Shown here: positions 24,166 through 32,036 of the stretch, in pieces | How the letters are laid out: every line of letters begins with the position of its first letter | Position numbering within the stretch: the first letter of the stretch is position 1 | Assembly: GCA_964476135.1 (NCBI GenBank) | Contig: CAYYYG010000007.1 | Coordinates: 1-33,030 of the forward strand | Source: CAYYYG01 sp964476135 | GTDB taxonomy: Bacteria > Patescibacteriota > Microgenomatia > UBA1406 > GWC2-37-13 | Direction of reading: 5' to 3' | Length of the DNA: 33,030 nucleotides | The notes under the pieces: model-generated | What the model saw: the letters and a program-made list of their open reading frames with translations, nothing else | What the model was told of the DNA's origin: nothing | Database searches by the model: none | Position numbers and translations under genes: made by a program

Positions 24166-25482
24166 TCATTTTCCAACCGCCAGAAGATCCAAAAATTCCT
24201 GGTTATTTTTTGTCTTGGAAAGCTTATCGATAAGAGCCGTTATCCTTTCCTCTCCGTTAAGAAGACCGAGCATCCGGCGAAGGGTAACGACTTTCTTGTA
24301 AATGTCCGGGCTATAAAGTAGCTCTTCTTTTCTTGTGCCTGATTTTTCCACATCGATCGCCGGGAATATACGCCTATCGGCAAATTTACGATCCAGGTGG
24401 ACTTCCATGTTACCGGTACCCTTGAACTCTTCATAAATCAAGTCATCCATACGCGACTCCGTACCGACAAGACAGGTACCTATGATAGTAAGACTACCGC
24501 CCTCTTCGCAATTGCGGGCAGCGCCAAGAATCTTTTTTGCCGGATAAAGAGCCGATGGATCGAAGCCACCGGATAAAGTACGACCGGAACCGGTAACTGA
24601 CAGGTTGAACGCGCGAGCAAGGCGGGTTATTGAATCAAGAAGTATTACCACATCGCGACCCTGTTCTACTAATCTTTTAGCACGATCAAGGGCAAGATTG
24701 GCAACTTTGACCTGTTGTCTCGGTGACTCATCAAAGTGGGAAGCAGCCGTTTCACCCTTAACAAATCTTTTAAGCTCCGTAACTTCCTCCGGTCGCTCAC
24801 CAATGAGTATGGCCATTATATGGGCATTTGGATTATTTGTCGCTATAGCCTGTGCCATTTCTTTCAAAAAAGTAGTCTTTCCGGCTTTGGGCTGTGACAC
24901 GATAAGTGCCCGCTGCCCGAATCCTATCGGAGAGACCAGATCGACTATGCGTGTCGATAAGACTTCTTTATCCGTTTCCAATCTGATTTGTTTATTAGGA
25001 TGGAGGGATGTAAGATCGTCAAAATGCTTTCTGGTACGACTCTGTTCTTCTGTAAGCTCGACACCGTTAATTTTTTTAATAAGAAGCAATGAATGAAATC
25101 TTTCCCCGTCTTTGGGCGGACGAGCCAAACCTTCAACCTCGTCACCACGCCGCAGCCAGAATCGTCTGATCTGGGAAGTAGACACGTATATATCGCGATC
25201 TGGATTTATCGCATAGTCCTGCCGCAAAAATCCGTAACCGCCGAAGGTCACATCTAATATGCCTTTTGCCGGATAACTCATCTTAAGATCTTCTTTTAGC
25301 TTATCACCATAAGCTGATCCTTGCTGGACTTGCGGCTGAACGGGAGCTGGAACGACTGCTGTCGGTGCGGCGAAGTCGGCAACTGGCATAATTGGTTTTT
25401 CCTCGTATTTTTCAAGAAGAGAACTAACATCGAGGGAGGGGTTGGTCGACGAAGATTTTTCGTCTGTTTTATTCGTAGACAT
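24166..25482 (-). CDS. rho: transcription termination factor Rho
   Basis: 438 aa from the ATG at 25482 (MSTNKTDEK); a longer open frame adds 21 hydrophobic residues that are not part of Rho. Residues 1-70 are Pro/Ala/Gln-rich and disordered in place of the classical N-terminal helical domain. The primary RNA-binding domain is recognisable (GYGFLR at 82-87). ATPase motifs: Walker A QPKAGKTT (197-204), Walker B DVVILLD (277-283), and the secondary-site region GTCLVGTESRMDDLIYEEFKGTGN. Rho is a hexameric RNA helicase that ends transcription. The 415 nt upstream hold a strong minus-strand promoter and a structured RNA, so rho may be expressed from a long leader. Confidence 0.96.
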   Translation of the reverse strand: MSTNKTDEKSSSTNPSLDVSSLLEKYEEKPIMPVADFAAPTAVVPAPVQPQVQQGSAYGDKLKEDLKMSYPAKGILDVTFGGYGFLRQDYAINPDRDIYVSTSQIRRFWLRRGDEVEGLARPPKDGERFHSLLLIKKINGVELTEEQSRTRKHFDDLTSLHPNKQIRLETDKEVLSTRIVDLVSPIGFGQRALIVSQPKAGKTTFLKEMAQAIATNNPNAHIMAILIGERPEEVTELKRFVKGETAASHFDESPRQQVKVANLALDRAKRLVEQGRDVVILLDSITRLARAFNLSVTGSGRTLSGGFDPSALYPAKKILGAARNCEEGGSLTIIGTCLVGTESRMDDLIYEEFKGTGNMEVHLDRKFADRRIFPAIDVEKSGTRKEELLYSPDIYKKVVTLRRMLGLLNGEERITALIDKLSKTKNNQEFLDLLAVGK

Positions 25483-25661
25483 ACTCAAAATAAATAATAA
25501 AAAAGAAAAAAATAAATAATAATTAAAAATCAAAAACGCAAACAAATATTTCCACCATGACCCGAGAAGGGAACATATGACTAAACATTATTTTCATTCA
25601 CCAACATTAAAAAACATCTTGTGGAACTTTAGATCAATAAGTAAGAATATTTGCGGATTCA

Positions 25662-25841
25662 ACATAAAGATCCTCCGCAATGAGATAAATAGAAACTTTT
25701 TCCATGAAGCTGTACGGGGAAGTGTGACCTAGACTTAAGTTTCAGTACACCACCTCATTGCCCTGAAAATTCAGGACTTACCCTCATGGTTTGATAGCGT
25801 ATAGAAAAAGTTTTCAAATGTGCCTCATTTGGAGGACCCTA
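25662..25841 (-). ncRNA. structured RNA upstream of rho: 6S-like rod or rho leader
   Basis: A promoter on the minus strand starts a transcript near 25841. Its first ~38 nt (complement of 25803-25838) pair with nt 140-175 (complement of 25669-25703) in a long, imperfect rod: CCTCC/GGAGG, AATGAG/CTCATT, an internal loop, then AAACTTTTTC/GAAAAAGTTT. Inside are a perfect hairpin GTCCTGAATTTTCAGGGC (25760-25777) and further pairing ACCATGA/TTCATGG. No coding frame is convincing across it. The closed rod with an interior open region recalls 6S RNA, but I could not match the sequence to 6S, SRP, RNase P or tmRNA signatures. A rho 5' leader is the main alternative. The rest of the 25483-25661 gap shows no gene. 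Confidence 0.6.
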
Positions 25842-25846
25842 TCCGT

Positions 25847-25876
25847 AGTATACCGTAAGCGCTTTTACTTTGTCAA
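25847..25876 (-). promoter_or_regulatory. strong promoter for the structured RNA/rho
   Basis: On the minus strand, TTGACA (25871-25876), an 18-nt spacer and TATACT (25847-25852). It lies back to back with the -10 (TATATT, 25886-25891) of the plus-strand gene at 25898. Confidence 0.82.
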
Positions 25877-25897
25877 GCGAAATGGTATATTGTTGAC

Positions 25898-26515
25898 ATG
25901 ATCAGGAAGCGACATGTGCCGTATATTTTTCTCCTAATTTTGATCTTGTTTCTGATTTTTATCGCCGGGGTGAAATATGGGGGAAAGGTTGAGGAGACGA
26001 ACAAAACAATCCGCTACATCCTCAGCATGACTCCGACACAAAAACCAATCAAACCTACTATAATGACTCTGTCACCGACCGATGTTCAGCTTGGATTCAT
26101 AGCCTTCAACGCACGGTTATGTGGTGTTAAATTATTAGTACCAGACAACCTTAAACTAAAACCCAGCGACAGCGTTATTTTAGGCACCTATGACTTCATC
26201 AACAACAGCAATAGAACAGTCATAAGAATCTGGTGTCTACCCGAAGAGTCTCAAGTACCATTTTTTCCCGCACCAAATGAATTGCTGGACACTACGCCAG
26301 AGGCCACTTCTTCTGTAATAATCGCAAAACAAACAGTCGTGACCAACAGGTTGAAAGACTACCCGGATAGAGTTTCATTCGTCATAAAACAACCACAGGT
26401 TAAAAATGTCGGCGTACTAATAGATAAATCCCTTCTGCCGCTCTTGCAGTCCTCCCTAGAAATTACTAAAGCTATTAAGGTTGGCTCGCAGCCGGATGCT
26501 ATAATTACCCCATGA
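25898..26515 (+). CDS. membrane-anchored extracytoplasmic protein of unknown function
   Basis: 205 aa. A single N-terminal transmembrane segment (YIFLLILILFLIFIAGVKYG, about 9-28) is followed by a soluble domain with no recognised motif; short strands such as SDSVILGTYDFINN and RVSFVIKQPQVKNVGVLID suggest a beta-rich fold. A TATATT -10 at 25886-25891 lies 6 nt before the ATG, predicting a leaderless mRNA that also carries fmt, because the stop overlaps the fmt start (ATGA, 26512-26515). The tight coupling may be only transcriptional; no functional link to formylation is evident. Confidence 0.82.
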   Translation: MIRKRHVPYIFLLILILFLIFIAGVKYGGKVEETNKTIRYILSMTPTQKPIKPTIMTLSPTDVQLGFIAFNARLCGVKLLVPDNLKLKPSDSVILGTYDFINNSNRTVIRIWCLPEESQVPFFPAPNELLDTTPEATSSVIIAKQTVVTNRLKDYPDRVSFVIKQPQVKNVGVLIDKSLLPLLQSSLEITKAIKVGSQPDAIITP

Positions 26516-27504
26516 GACGAGATAAAATTTCCCTAGCTTATTTAGGCGCTTCCGAATTTTCAGCAGTATTTTTGGAAAAACTGATAAATGATAAAAATAT
26601 ACCGGTCATAGTGAAATTAGTTGTCACGCAACCGGACCGGCCGGTAGGGAGGCGAGGAGTGATAACGCCAACTCCGGTAAAATTAATTGCTGAAAAATAT
26701 AATATACCGTTTTTCACGGAATCTTTGCGTGCCCCTGCGAGTTCGATCGGTGAAAAATTAAAAAAAATTGATTTAGCGTTGCTCTACGCATATGGAGAAA
26801 TAATACCTTTATCTTGTCTTAAGGCTCCAAAATATGGTTTCTGGAACATTCATCCTTCTCTATTACCGAAATATCGGGGTGCCTCACCAATAGCCTACCC
26901 CCTGATGATGGGGGACAGGGAATCGGGCGTCTGTATAATCCAAATGGATCAAGAACTCGACCATGGCCCCCTACTCGCCCAAAAAACTGAGCAGGTCTCC
27001 CCTACTGAAACAAAAAAAAATTTGGAAGAGCGATTAACTAATATTTCTTACGAATTATTTTCCGAAATTGTACCGAAAATAGGCAATAATTTAGAACTTA
27101 AAAATCAGCTTCATGAAAAGGCAACTTATACACGCAAATTAGCAAAAAATGACGGCTATATTTCTGTCGAATTCATTAAAAAAGCTCTCTGTAACGCTCT
27201 AATAATTACCGCAGATTTACCTAAACCTATTATCGACTACTTAAGTAAAAATTCAACCCCACTCCCCCAAACAATAAAACCGGCGGGGGAGACCTTTTTC
27301 AACTTCTTCCGCGCTATGCATCCTTGGCCCGGTATATGGACTAAAATCAATATAAAAGGAGTCGAAAAAAGACTTAAAATAACCGAGATGAATTTTTCCC
27401 AAGAATCCTCTACTCCATCCATAACCCATGTACAGCTCGAGGGGAAAAACGAGGTGGATTACCTCACTTTCAAAAATGCCTACGGTGATATCTTTCTCAG
27501 ATAG
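26512..27504 (+). CDS. fmt: methionyl-tRNA formyltransferase
   Basis: 330 aa, slightly longer than the usual ~315. It formylates the initiator Met-tRNA with 10-formyl-tetrahydrofolate. The catalytic region is intact: NIHPSLLPKYRGASPI (Asn, His and the SLLPKYRG signature) and MDQELDHGPLL with the catalytic Asp. The N-terminus IS LAYLGASEFSA fits the Rossmann start, with QPDRPVGR as usual. The C-terminal domain has ATYTRKLAKNDGYI and AMHPWPGIWTKI, typical of the tRNA-binding OB domain. Its ATG overlaps the stop of the preceding gene by 4 nt, and its last 8 nt overlap the end of the convergent VIT-family gene. Confidence 0.94.
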   Translation: MRRDKISLAYLGASEFSAVFLEKLINDKNIPVIVKLVVTQPDRPVGRRGVITPTPVKLIAEKYNIPFFTESLRAPASSIGEKLKKIDLALLYAYGEIIPLSCLKAPKYGFWNIHPSLLPKYRGASPIAYPLMMGDRESGVCIIQMDQELDHGPLLAQKTEQVSPTETKKNLEERLTNISYELFSEIVPKIGNNLELKNQLHEKATYTRKLAKNDGYISVEFIKKALCNALIITADLPKPIIDYLSKNSTPLPQTIKPAGETFFNFFRAMHPWPGIWTKINIKGVEKRLKITEMNFSQESSTPSITHVQLEGKNEVDYLTFKNAYGDIFLR

Positions 27505-28288
27505 CTCCCTGCACCTGAAGAAGGTAACCGATCAAATACCCGACCAGTGCCGATACCATACCGATTACCGTCATCTCGACTCCGGCCTTAAGTAAATTTC
27601 TACCTAGAGTTTTTTCTGCTTTGTACCAACCCACGGCAAACAGAGTGCATGCCGATATTATAAGCGCGGTGATGGTCGCATTCTTGGTTGACAAGAAAAA
27701 ATAAGGGGTCAAAGGAATGAACGAACCGACCAATGCGGAAAACCCGACAATGAAGGCAGCGGGCAATGCCTCTTTTCGGTTTATGGGCTCAAGCTTCAAC
27801 TCCTGCTCCATCATAACTTGTGTCCAGGTATTTTTATTTGCCGTTATCACCTCAACAATCTTATCGAGCGTTTCTCCATCAAAACCGTAGCGAGCATAAA
27901 GTTGCCTTACTTCTTCCCGCTCCCCTTCTGGTTCATGTTCAATCTCGTACTGTTCGCGCTCGTATTCGGACTGATAATAGTCAGCCTCGGCCAGTTTAGA
28001 TGTATATGCAACTGCCGCCATCGAGATACTTTCAGCAAAGGTCGCTGCCATTCCTGCTACTATAACTAAGCTGTTTGAGGAGGTTGCGGCCACAACTCCA
28101 AGTATAACTCCCAAAACATTTACCAAACCGTCCTGTCCTCCGAGGATGATTTCCGGCAGATTGAAATCGGCCTTGTGGTGCTCACGATGCTTCATGGACT
28201 GCTCAATCGCTTCTTTTGTATGCATCGCCCGGCGAATACTGGTATTTCCGGTTCTATAAGCATCTCTCGCCTGCTGGATTCTGTTCAT
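27497..28288 (-). CDS. VIT1/CCC1-family (iron/manganese) transporter
   Basis: 263 aa. The N-terminal signature EIILGGQDGLVNVLGVILGVVAA and the following AATFAESISMAAVAYTSKLAEADYY match the first two transmembrane helices of the VIT/CCC1 family, with the metal-lining Asp/Met/Glu residues. A cytosolic acidic helix-rich insert (EYEREQYEIEHEPEGEREEV...DKIVEVI...MMEQEL) precedes three further transmembrane segments (AAFIVGFSALVGSFIPL, ATITALIISACTLFAVGW, GMVSALVGYLIGYLLQV). Family members export Fe(II) or Mn(II) from the cytosol or load compartments. The N-terminal ~45 residues before the domain are basic and His-containing. The small membrane protein gene lies 3 nt upstream. Confidence 0.9.
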   Translation of the reverse strand: MNRIQQARDAYRTGNTSIRRAMHTKEAIEQSMKHREHHKADFNLPEIILGGQDGLVNVLGVILGVVAATSSNSLVIVAGMAATFAESISMAAVAYTSKLAEADYYQSEYEREQYEIEHEPEGEREEVRQLYARYGFDGETLDKIVEVITANKNTWTQVMMEQELKLEPINRKEALPAAFIVGFSALVGSFIPLTPYFFLSTKNATITALIISACTLFAVGWYKAEKTLGRNLLKAGVEMTVIGMVSALVGYLIGYLLQVQGAI

Positions 28289-28291
28289 ATT

Positions 28292-28741
28292 CTATCTATA
28301 ATAGCCTCTGATCTGAAATAATAAATAAAATGAAATAATGGTACCAAAAATGAAATTAATAAGGTTCAAATGCACCAATTCATTAAGAATGGCGAGTATT
28401 TGTCCATAAAACAAATAGAGCCATCCGATACGTTTATAATGAAAAAGTCCCAGCAATGCAGCGAGTTCCATCACAATCGACATACCAACAAGCATTATTC
28501 CAATAATTCCATATCCCCCACTGCCGTATGAATATAAATAGGACACAGATGGAGCCGTTAATTCGAAAGAAATATATTTAACAAGAGTATATCCTTGCCA
28601 CAAAATAAATAATAATAGACCAATAATAAGATATTTTGCTATCATGCGACGAATAGACTCAGGTGTTGGGGGCGCCTTTTCGTAAAAGTACTTATAACCT
28701 GCGGTTTCTATTTTATACCCTATCGAACTTAAAGCTTGCAT
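28292..28741 (-). CDS. small four-helix membrane protein
   Basis: 149 aa. The soluble N-terminus (1-30) contains YEKAPPTPESIRRMIAKYL; four hydrophobic segments follow (LIIGLLLFILWQGYTLV, GIIGIMLVGMSIVMELAALLGLF, GWLYLFYGQILAIL and LINFIFGTIISFYLLFQI). No family is recognised. TATAAT (28748-28753 on the opposite strand) lies 6 nt before the ATG, so the mRNA should be leaderless. It lies 3 nt upstream of the VIT-family gene and is probably cotranscribed with it, which hints at membrane or metal handling but does not prove it. Confidence 0.78.
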   Translation of the reverse strand: MQALSSIGYKIETAGYKYFYEKAPPTPESIRRMIAKYLIIGLLLFILWQGYTLVKYISFELTAPSVSYLYSYGSGGYGIIGIMLVGMSIVMELAALLGLFHYKRIGWLYLFYGQILAILNELVHLNLINFIFGTIISFYLLFQIRGYYR

Positions 28742-28765
28742 ATTACTATTATATATATGAATACG

Positions 28766-29887
28766 CTAAGAGGATATTAATTTTCGTTTTACTAAAGCAT
28801 TGACTATCAATTCATGAATACTCTCCCGACTCAACAATTCACCGCGATCCACACATTCGATTACGACCCAGTGTCGATACCGTTTCGCAAGCTCAAGATA
28901 CATATTCTCTGTTTTTTTCAGATGATCGGTATCTTGTTCATGAATATCCTTAACCTTGCCCGATAAATAGTTTCTTCCTCCCCTCTTCTCGGCGAGCTTG
29001 GTCGCTATTTCGGTTGGTACATGCAAGTATATGACAATTTTTTCTTTTGGTATTTTATGCACCTTGTATTCGAGTTCGTAATCCCATTTGAGATAATCTT
29101 CGCGCTCATTTTTGTTCACAAATTTTGCACCTTGATGTGCCAGATTAGAGGTAGCATAACGATTAGCAATGATAATGCCGCCTTTATCTAAAAAATCCTC
29201 CATCTCTCGCTTTACCGATGCCCTATCCAGTGCATATGCAAGCGATGCTAAGTATGGAGACACCTGATCGATCGTACCAAACTCCCCCCGCAAGAACTTA
29301 GCAACTGTTTTCCCATGGAAAGATTTATAGTATTGCGGAAAATCGACATACTTTACTTTATTTTTGTGACTACGCAAATATTTAAGAAGCAGCTGTGCTT
29401 GGGTCGATTTTCCGGAACCATCTCCCCCATCTATTACAATCAATGCCCCTTTCTGTTTGTGCAATTTTTTTATATGTTTGACAAATTCCGCTATCCGGTA
29501 CTTCAGATTATCTGTGCCATACTGTTCCAGATATAAGCTATCGGAAGGATTTCCGGCTACCAAAGGTGAAAGCTTGTCTTCTGCACCCTCCGCCATAAGA
29601 GCAAGAACCGGGATATCATGTGTTAACGCATAAACAATCTCGCCGCCGACCCCCATTGACGCCTTGGTAACTTCGGCCACCACCGCATCGGCATTCTCGA
29701 TTAGGCTTTTCTGACGCTGAAAAATCTCCTCTGGAGTGAGTGTTTTGTCTGTTTTTAAAAGCCTCTGATCCGTGATTTGTCTGCCTGATATTATATGGCT
29801 ATTTGCCAAATATCGTATAATTTTTTTGTAAATAGGTAAATACTCCCTATTTACAGCGGTTGAGGCAGTAAAGTAGATTTTCAACAT
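28766..29887 (-). CDS. tmk: fusion: DNPH1/Rcl-like nucleoside 2-deoxyribosyltransferase domain + thymidylate kinase
   Basis: 373 aa. Residues 1-145 belong to the nucleoside 2-deoxyribosyltransferase superfamily: YFTAS at the N-terminus and ADAVVAEVTKASMGVGGEIVYAL (66-88), which closely follows the DNPH1/Rcl motif, with S77 and the likely nucleophile E83. Residues 148-373 are a complete dTMP kinase: P-loop DGGDGSGKST (153-162), VDFPQY, ALDRAS, IANRYATSNLAHQGAKF and the lid segment RGGRNYL. dTMP kinase makes dTDP; DNPH1 hydrolyses deoxynucleoside monophosphates, including modified dUMP. The gene overlaps folA by 7 nt, third in the order thyA-folA-fusion, so it serves thymidylate supply or pool cleaning. 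The two activities together are inferred. Confidence 0.92.
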   Translation of the reverse strand: MLKIYFTASTAVNREYLPIYKKIIRYLANSHIISGRQITDQRLLKTDKTLTPEEIFQRQKSLIENADAVVAEVTKASMGVGGEIVYALTHDIPVLALMAEGAEDKLSPLVAGNPSDSLYLEQYGTDNLKYRIAEFVKHIKKLHKQKGALIVIDGGDGSGKSTQAQLLLKYLRSHKNKVKYVDFPQYYKSFHGKTVAKFLRGEFGTIDQVSPYLASLAYALDRASVKREMEDFLDKGGIIIANRYATSNLAHQGAKFVNKNEREDYLKWDYELEYKVHKIPKEKIVIYLHVPTEIATKLAEKRGGRNYLSGKVKDIHEQDTDHLKKTENMYLELAKRYRHWVVIECVDRGELLSRESIHELIVNALVKRKLISS

Positions 29888-30366
29888 CTTTCAAGGACCA
29901 GAAATCGGTAATGGAAGTTGTCGTTTGAGCTTTTTTCTTCACTGACAACCTTATTGAAATGCGAAAAATCCGGGAAATATACATCGGCGTCGAAGTCGGA
30001 GTCGATAATCGTCAGATAGAGTCTGTCAACAAATTTGACAGCTTCGCAATAAAGTTGACCGCCACCAATAATAAATATCTCGTTTTCATCTTGACTTGAG
30101 GCTTGCTCAACCGCTTCTTTCACAGAACTTTTCACGACACATCCCTCAGCCTTATAACTAACGTTTCGAGTAACAATAATATTCATCCTATGCGGCAGCG
30201 GTTTACCGATTGATTCAAAAGTCTTCCTCCCCATTATGATAGGGTGTCCGGATGTAATCTTCCGAAAACGCTTCAGATCTTCCGGAATATGCCAGATTAA
30301 TTTGTTGTCTTTGCCGAGCTCCCGGTTACGGCCCACTGCGGCGATTATGGATATGCGAGGCTTCAT
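29881..30366 (-). CDS. folA: dihydrofolate reductase
   Basis: 161 aa, standard length. ISIIAAVGRNRELGKDNKLIWHIPEDLKRF contains the substrate-binding Asp (D30, equivalent to E. coli D27) and the Met20-loop region. HPIIMGRKTFESIG is the NADPH-binding core, and EIFIIGGGQLYCEAV is the conserved glycine motif. It reduces dihydrofolate produced by the neighbouring thymidylate synthase. The gene starts 3 nt after the thyA stop, and its 3' end overlaps the next gene by 7 nt, indicating a translationally coupled operon. Confidence 0.97.
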   Translation of the reverse strand: MKPRISIIAAVGRNRELGKDNKLIWHIPEDLKRFRKITSGHPIIMGRKTFESIGKPLPHRMNIIVTRNVSYKAEGCVVKSSVKEAVEQASSQDENEIFIIGGGQLYCEAVKFVDRLYLTIIDSDFDADVYFPDFSHFNKVVSEEKSSNDNFHYRFLVLERC

Positions 30367-30369
30367 AAG

Positions 30370-31287
30370 CTAAACAGCAACCGGGGCTTTAATGGCCGGA
30401 TGCGGATCGTAATCACTAAGCTTAAAATCTTCAATAACGAAATCGTCAATGCGCTTGACTGACGGGTTCAATGTCATGAGCGGTAATTTTTTGGGCTTAC
30501 GGGAAAGCTGAAGCTTTACCTGCTCCATATGATTACTATAAATATGAGCATCACCGAACGTGTGCACAAACTCCCCTGCTTTCCAACCTGTAACCTGGGC
30601 GATCATCATAGTGAGCAATGAATATGAGGCGATATTAAATGGTACGCCCAAAAACATGTCGGCGGAGCGCTGATACAGCTGACAGGAAAGCCGATTATCA
30701 ACAACATAAAACTGGTAGAGGGTATGACATGGTGGTAAGCCGCCTTGTGCCACGATTTCATCTATTTCGGCCGGATTCCAGGCAGAAACAATAAGACGCC
30801 GGGAGTATGGATTGATTCTTATCTGCTCAATAATGTCTTGAATCTGATCTACTTCTCCCCGTCCTGGGGCTTTCCAATGACGCCATTGGACGCCATAAAC
30901 CGGACCAAGATCGCCCCACTTGGAAGCAAATTTTGAGTCGACTACGATTTTTTCTATAAATTCAGCTTGTGATAGTTCGGAGAGCTTGCGGTTTTTGGCT
31001 CTTGCTTCACGGTAATGTTTATATGGCCACTCATCCCATATGTGTACGTTATTTTGTACTAGATATCTGATATTTGACTCGCCCCGCAAAAACCATAATA
31101 GTTCATGGATTATCGCCCGCAAAAAAACTTTTTTTGTTGTTAGCAGAGGAAAACCTTTCTGTAGATCAAAACGTATCTGGCGGCCGAAGACGCTTTTGGT
31201 GCCGGTTTTGGTGCGGTCATCTTTATATGATCCGTTTTTCAGGATATCTTTAAGAAGTTCAAGGTACCCCTGTTCTCCCGTTTGCAT
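30370..31287 (-). CDS. thyA: thymidylate synthase (ThyA)
   Basis: 305 aa, somewhat longer than the 264 of E. coli because of an insert around KHYREARAKNRKLSELSQAEFIEKIV. It methylates dUMP to dTMP using methylene-tetrahydrofolate. Signature features: DDRTKTGT near the N-terminus, LWFLRGESNIRYL, GPVYGVQWRHW, the nucleophile Cys in LPPCHTLYQFYV, RSADMFLGVPFNIASYSLL and HIYSNHMEQ. TAGTAT (31293-31298 on the opposite strand) lies 5 nt before the ATG, so the transcript should be leaderless. It leads the thyA-folA-DNPH1/tmk operon. Confidence 0.97.
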   Translation of the reverse strand: MQTGEQGYLELLKDILKNGSYKDDRTKTGTKSVFGRQIRFDLQKGFPLLTTKKVFLRAIIHELLWFLRGESNIRYLVQNNVHIWDEWPYKHYREARAKNRKLSELSQAEFIEKIVVDSKFASKWGDLGPVYGVQWRHWKAPGRGEVDQIQDIIEQIRINPYSRRLIVSAWNPAEIDEIVAQGGLPPCHTLYQFYVVDNRLSCQLYQRSADMFLGVPFNIASYSLLTMMIAQVTGWKAGEFVHTFGDAHIYSNHMEQVKLQLSRKPKKLPLMTLNPSVKRIDDFVIEDFKLSDYDPHPAIKAPVAV

Positions 31288-31343
31288 GCTTCATACTACA
31301 ACGAAGATATTTCATCTGCAATATCTCAAAATACATCTGATGA

Positions 31344-31349
31344 TATAAT
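31344..31349 (+). promoter_or_regulatory. -10 element deciding the start of the 185-aa gene
   Basis: TATAAT ends 2 nt before an ATG at 31352 and 8 nt before the ATG at 31358. Only the second can be the first codon of an RNA starting 6-8 nt downstream of the -10. No convincing -35 is seen. Confidence 0.6.
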
Positions 31350-31357
31350 ACATGGGT

Positions 31358-31915
31358 ATGATCGAATCCTTAAGAGCAACAATTAACGAATGGAGAAGGA
31401 AACCGAAGGATAATAGCCTCTCCGGTCGGCTGCTAAGTATACATACCGGAATCGAAAATGATCGTTGGCTATTCCGCTACACCGACCCTAAAGTGGGAAA
31501 AAGAATGCTTGGACTTGCCGAGCGCTCACTACCCATTGCCGGAGAATTAATAATGTCTGAAACCGCAGAGGAATTAGCTCATACTGACGCCAAAGTTTAC
31601 ACAGAGCTATTCGATCTCCTGTCTTTTTGGCTCAACAAACACTCCTCAATTGACCCGGACGATTCTGAAACAAACTCGCCCGATGAAAATGTACAGGCAC
31701 AATTTGCGCTGTTCTCCCAGACAACCCAGGAATATTTCGATTATCTGCGTGCACAAAGCCTTATTCCAACCGAAGGAGGAAGAGTGAAATCGGTGGAAGA
31801 ATACTTTTTTGTGACAAAAAGCGACTGTCCACCCTGGTTAAAAAAGCAGCTGATCAAAAAGTACTACCAGGAAGAAGCTCAAAACTGGCGCCAGATGCAA
31901 CAAGAGTCTCCTTGA
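31358..31915 (+). CDS. unknown 185-aa soluble protein
   Basis: Not recognised. Predicted mostly helical and cytoplasmic, rich in Glu, Ser and Trp (SIHTGIENDRWLFRYTDPKVG, VYTELFDLLSFWLNKHSSID, WLKKQLIKKYYQEEAQNWRQ). The ATG at 31358 is preferred over 31352 because of the -10 position. It is divergent from thyA. The -35 of the following secreted-protein gene overlaps its stop codon, so there is essentially no spacer between the two units. Confidence 0.75.
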   Translation: MIESLRATINEWRRKPKDNSLSGRLLSIHTGIENDRWLFRYTDPKVGKRMLGLAERSLPIAGELIMSETAEELAHTDAKVYTELFDLLSFWLNKHSSIDPDDSETNSPDENVQAQFALFSQTTQEYFDYLRAQSLIPTEGGRVKSVEEYFFVTKSDCPPWLKKQLIKKYYQEEAQNWRQMQQESP

Positions 31916-31940
31916 CTATTATAGGATATTTACATATAAT
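31912..31940 (+). promoter_or_regulatory. promoter of the Thr/Ala/Pro-rich secreted protein gene
   Basis: TTGACT (31912-31917), a 17-nt spacer and TATAAT (31935-31940). The -35 contains the stop codon of the preceding gene. Predicted RNA start near 31947, leader about 184 nt. Confidence 0.75.
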
Positions 31941-32036
31941 ACATATTACCTGTGTAATATATGATTTCAGAGATTACTCTCTTCTATCGGATATTACCTG
32001 GTGTACTTTAACAACTGACTACAAATTTACCCAAAT

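Noticed and set aside
24605..25096. Plus-strand 163-aa frame opposite rho
   Set aside because: Antisense shadow of a well-identified gene; Ser/Arg/Cys-rich composition typical of such shadows.
25662..25841. RNase P RNA, tmRNA or SRP RNA
   Set aside because: I looked for the RNase P conserved cores, the SRP GGAA-tetraloop domain IV and tmRNA ends and found none, apart from a weak GAGG-AAGTCC-like similarity, so only a generic structured RNA is called.
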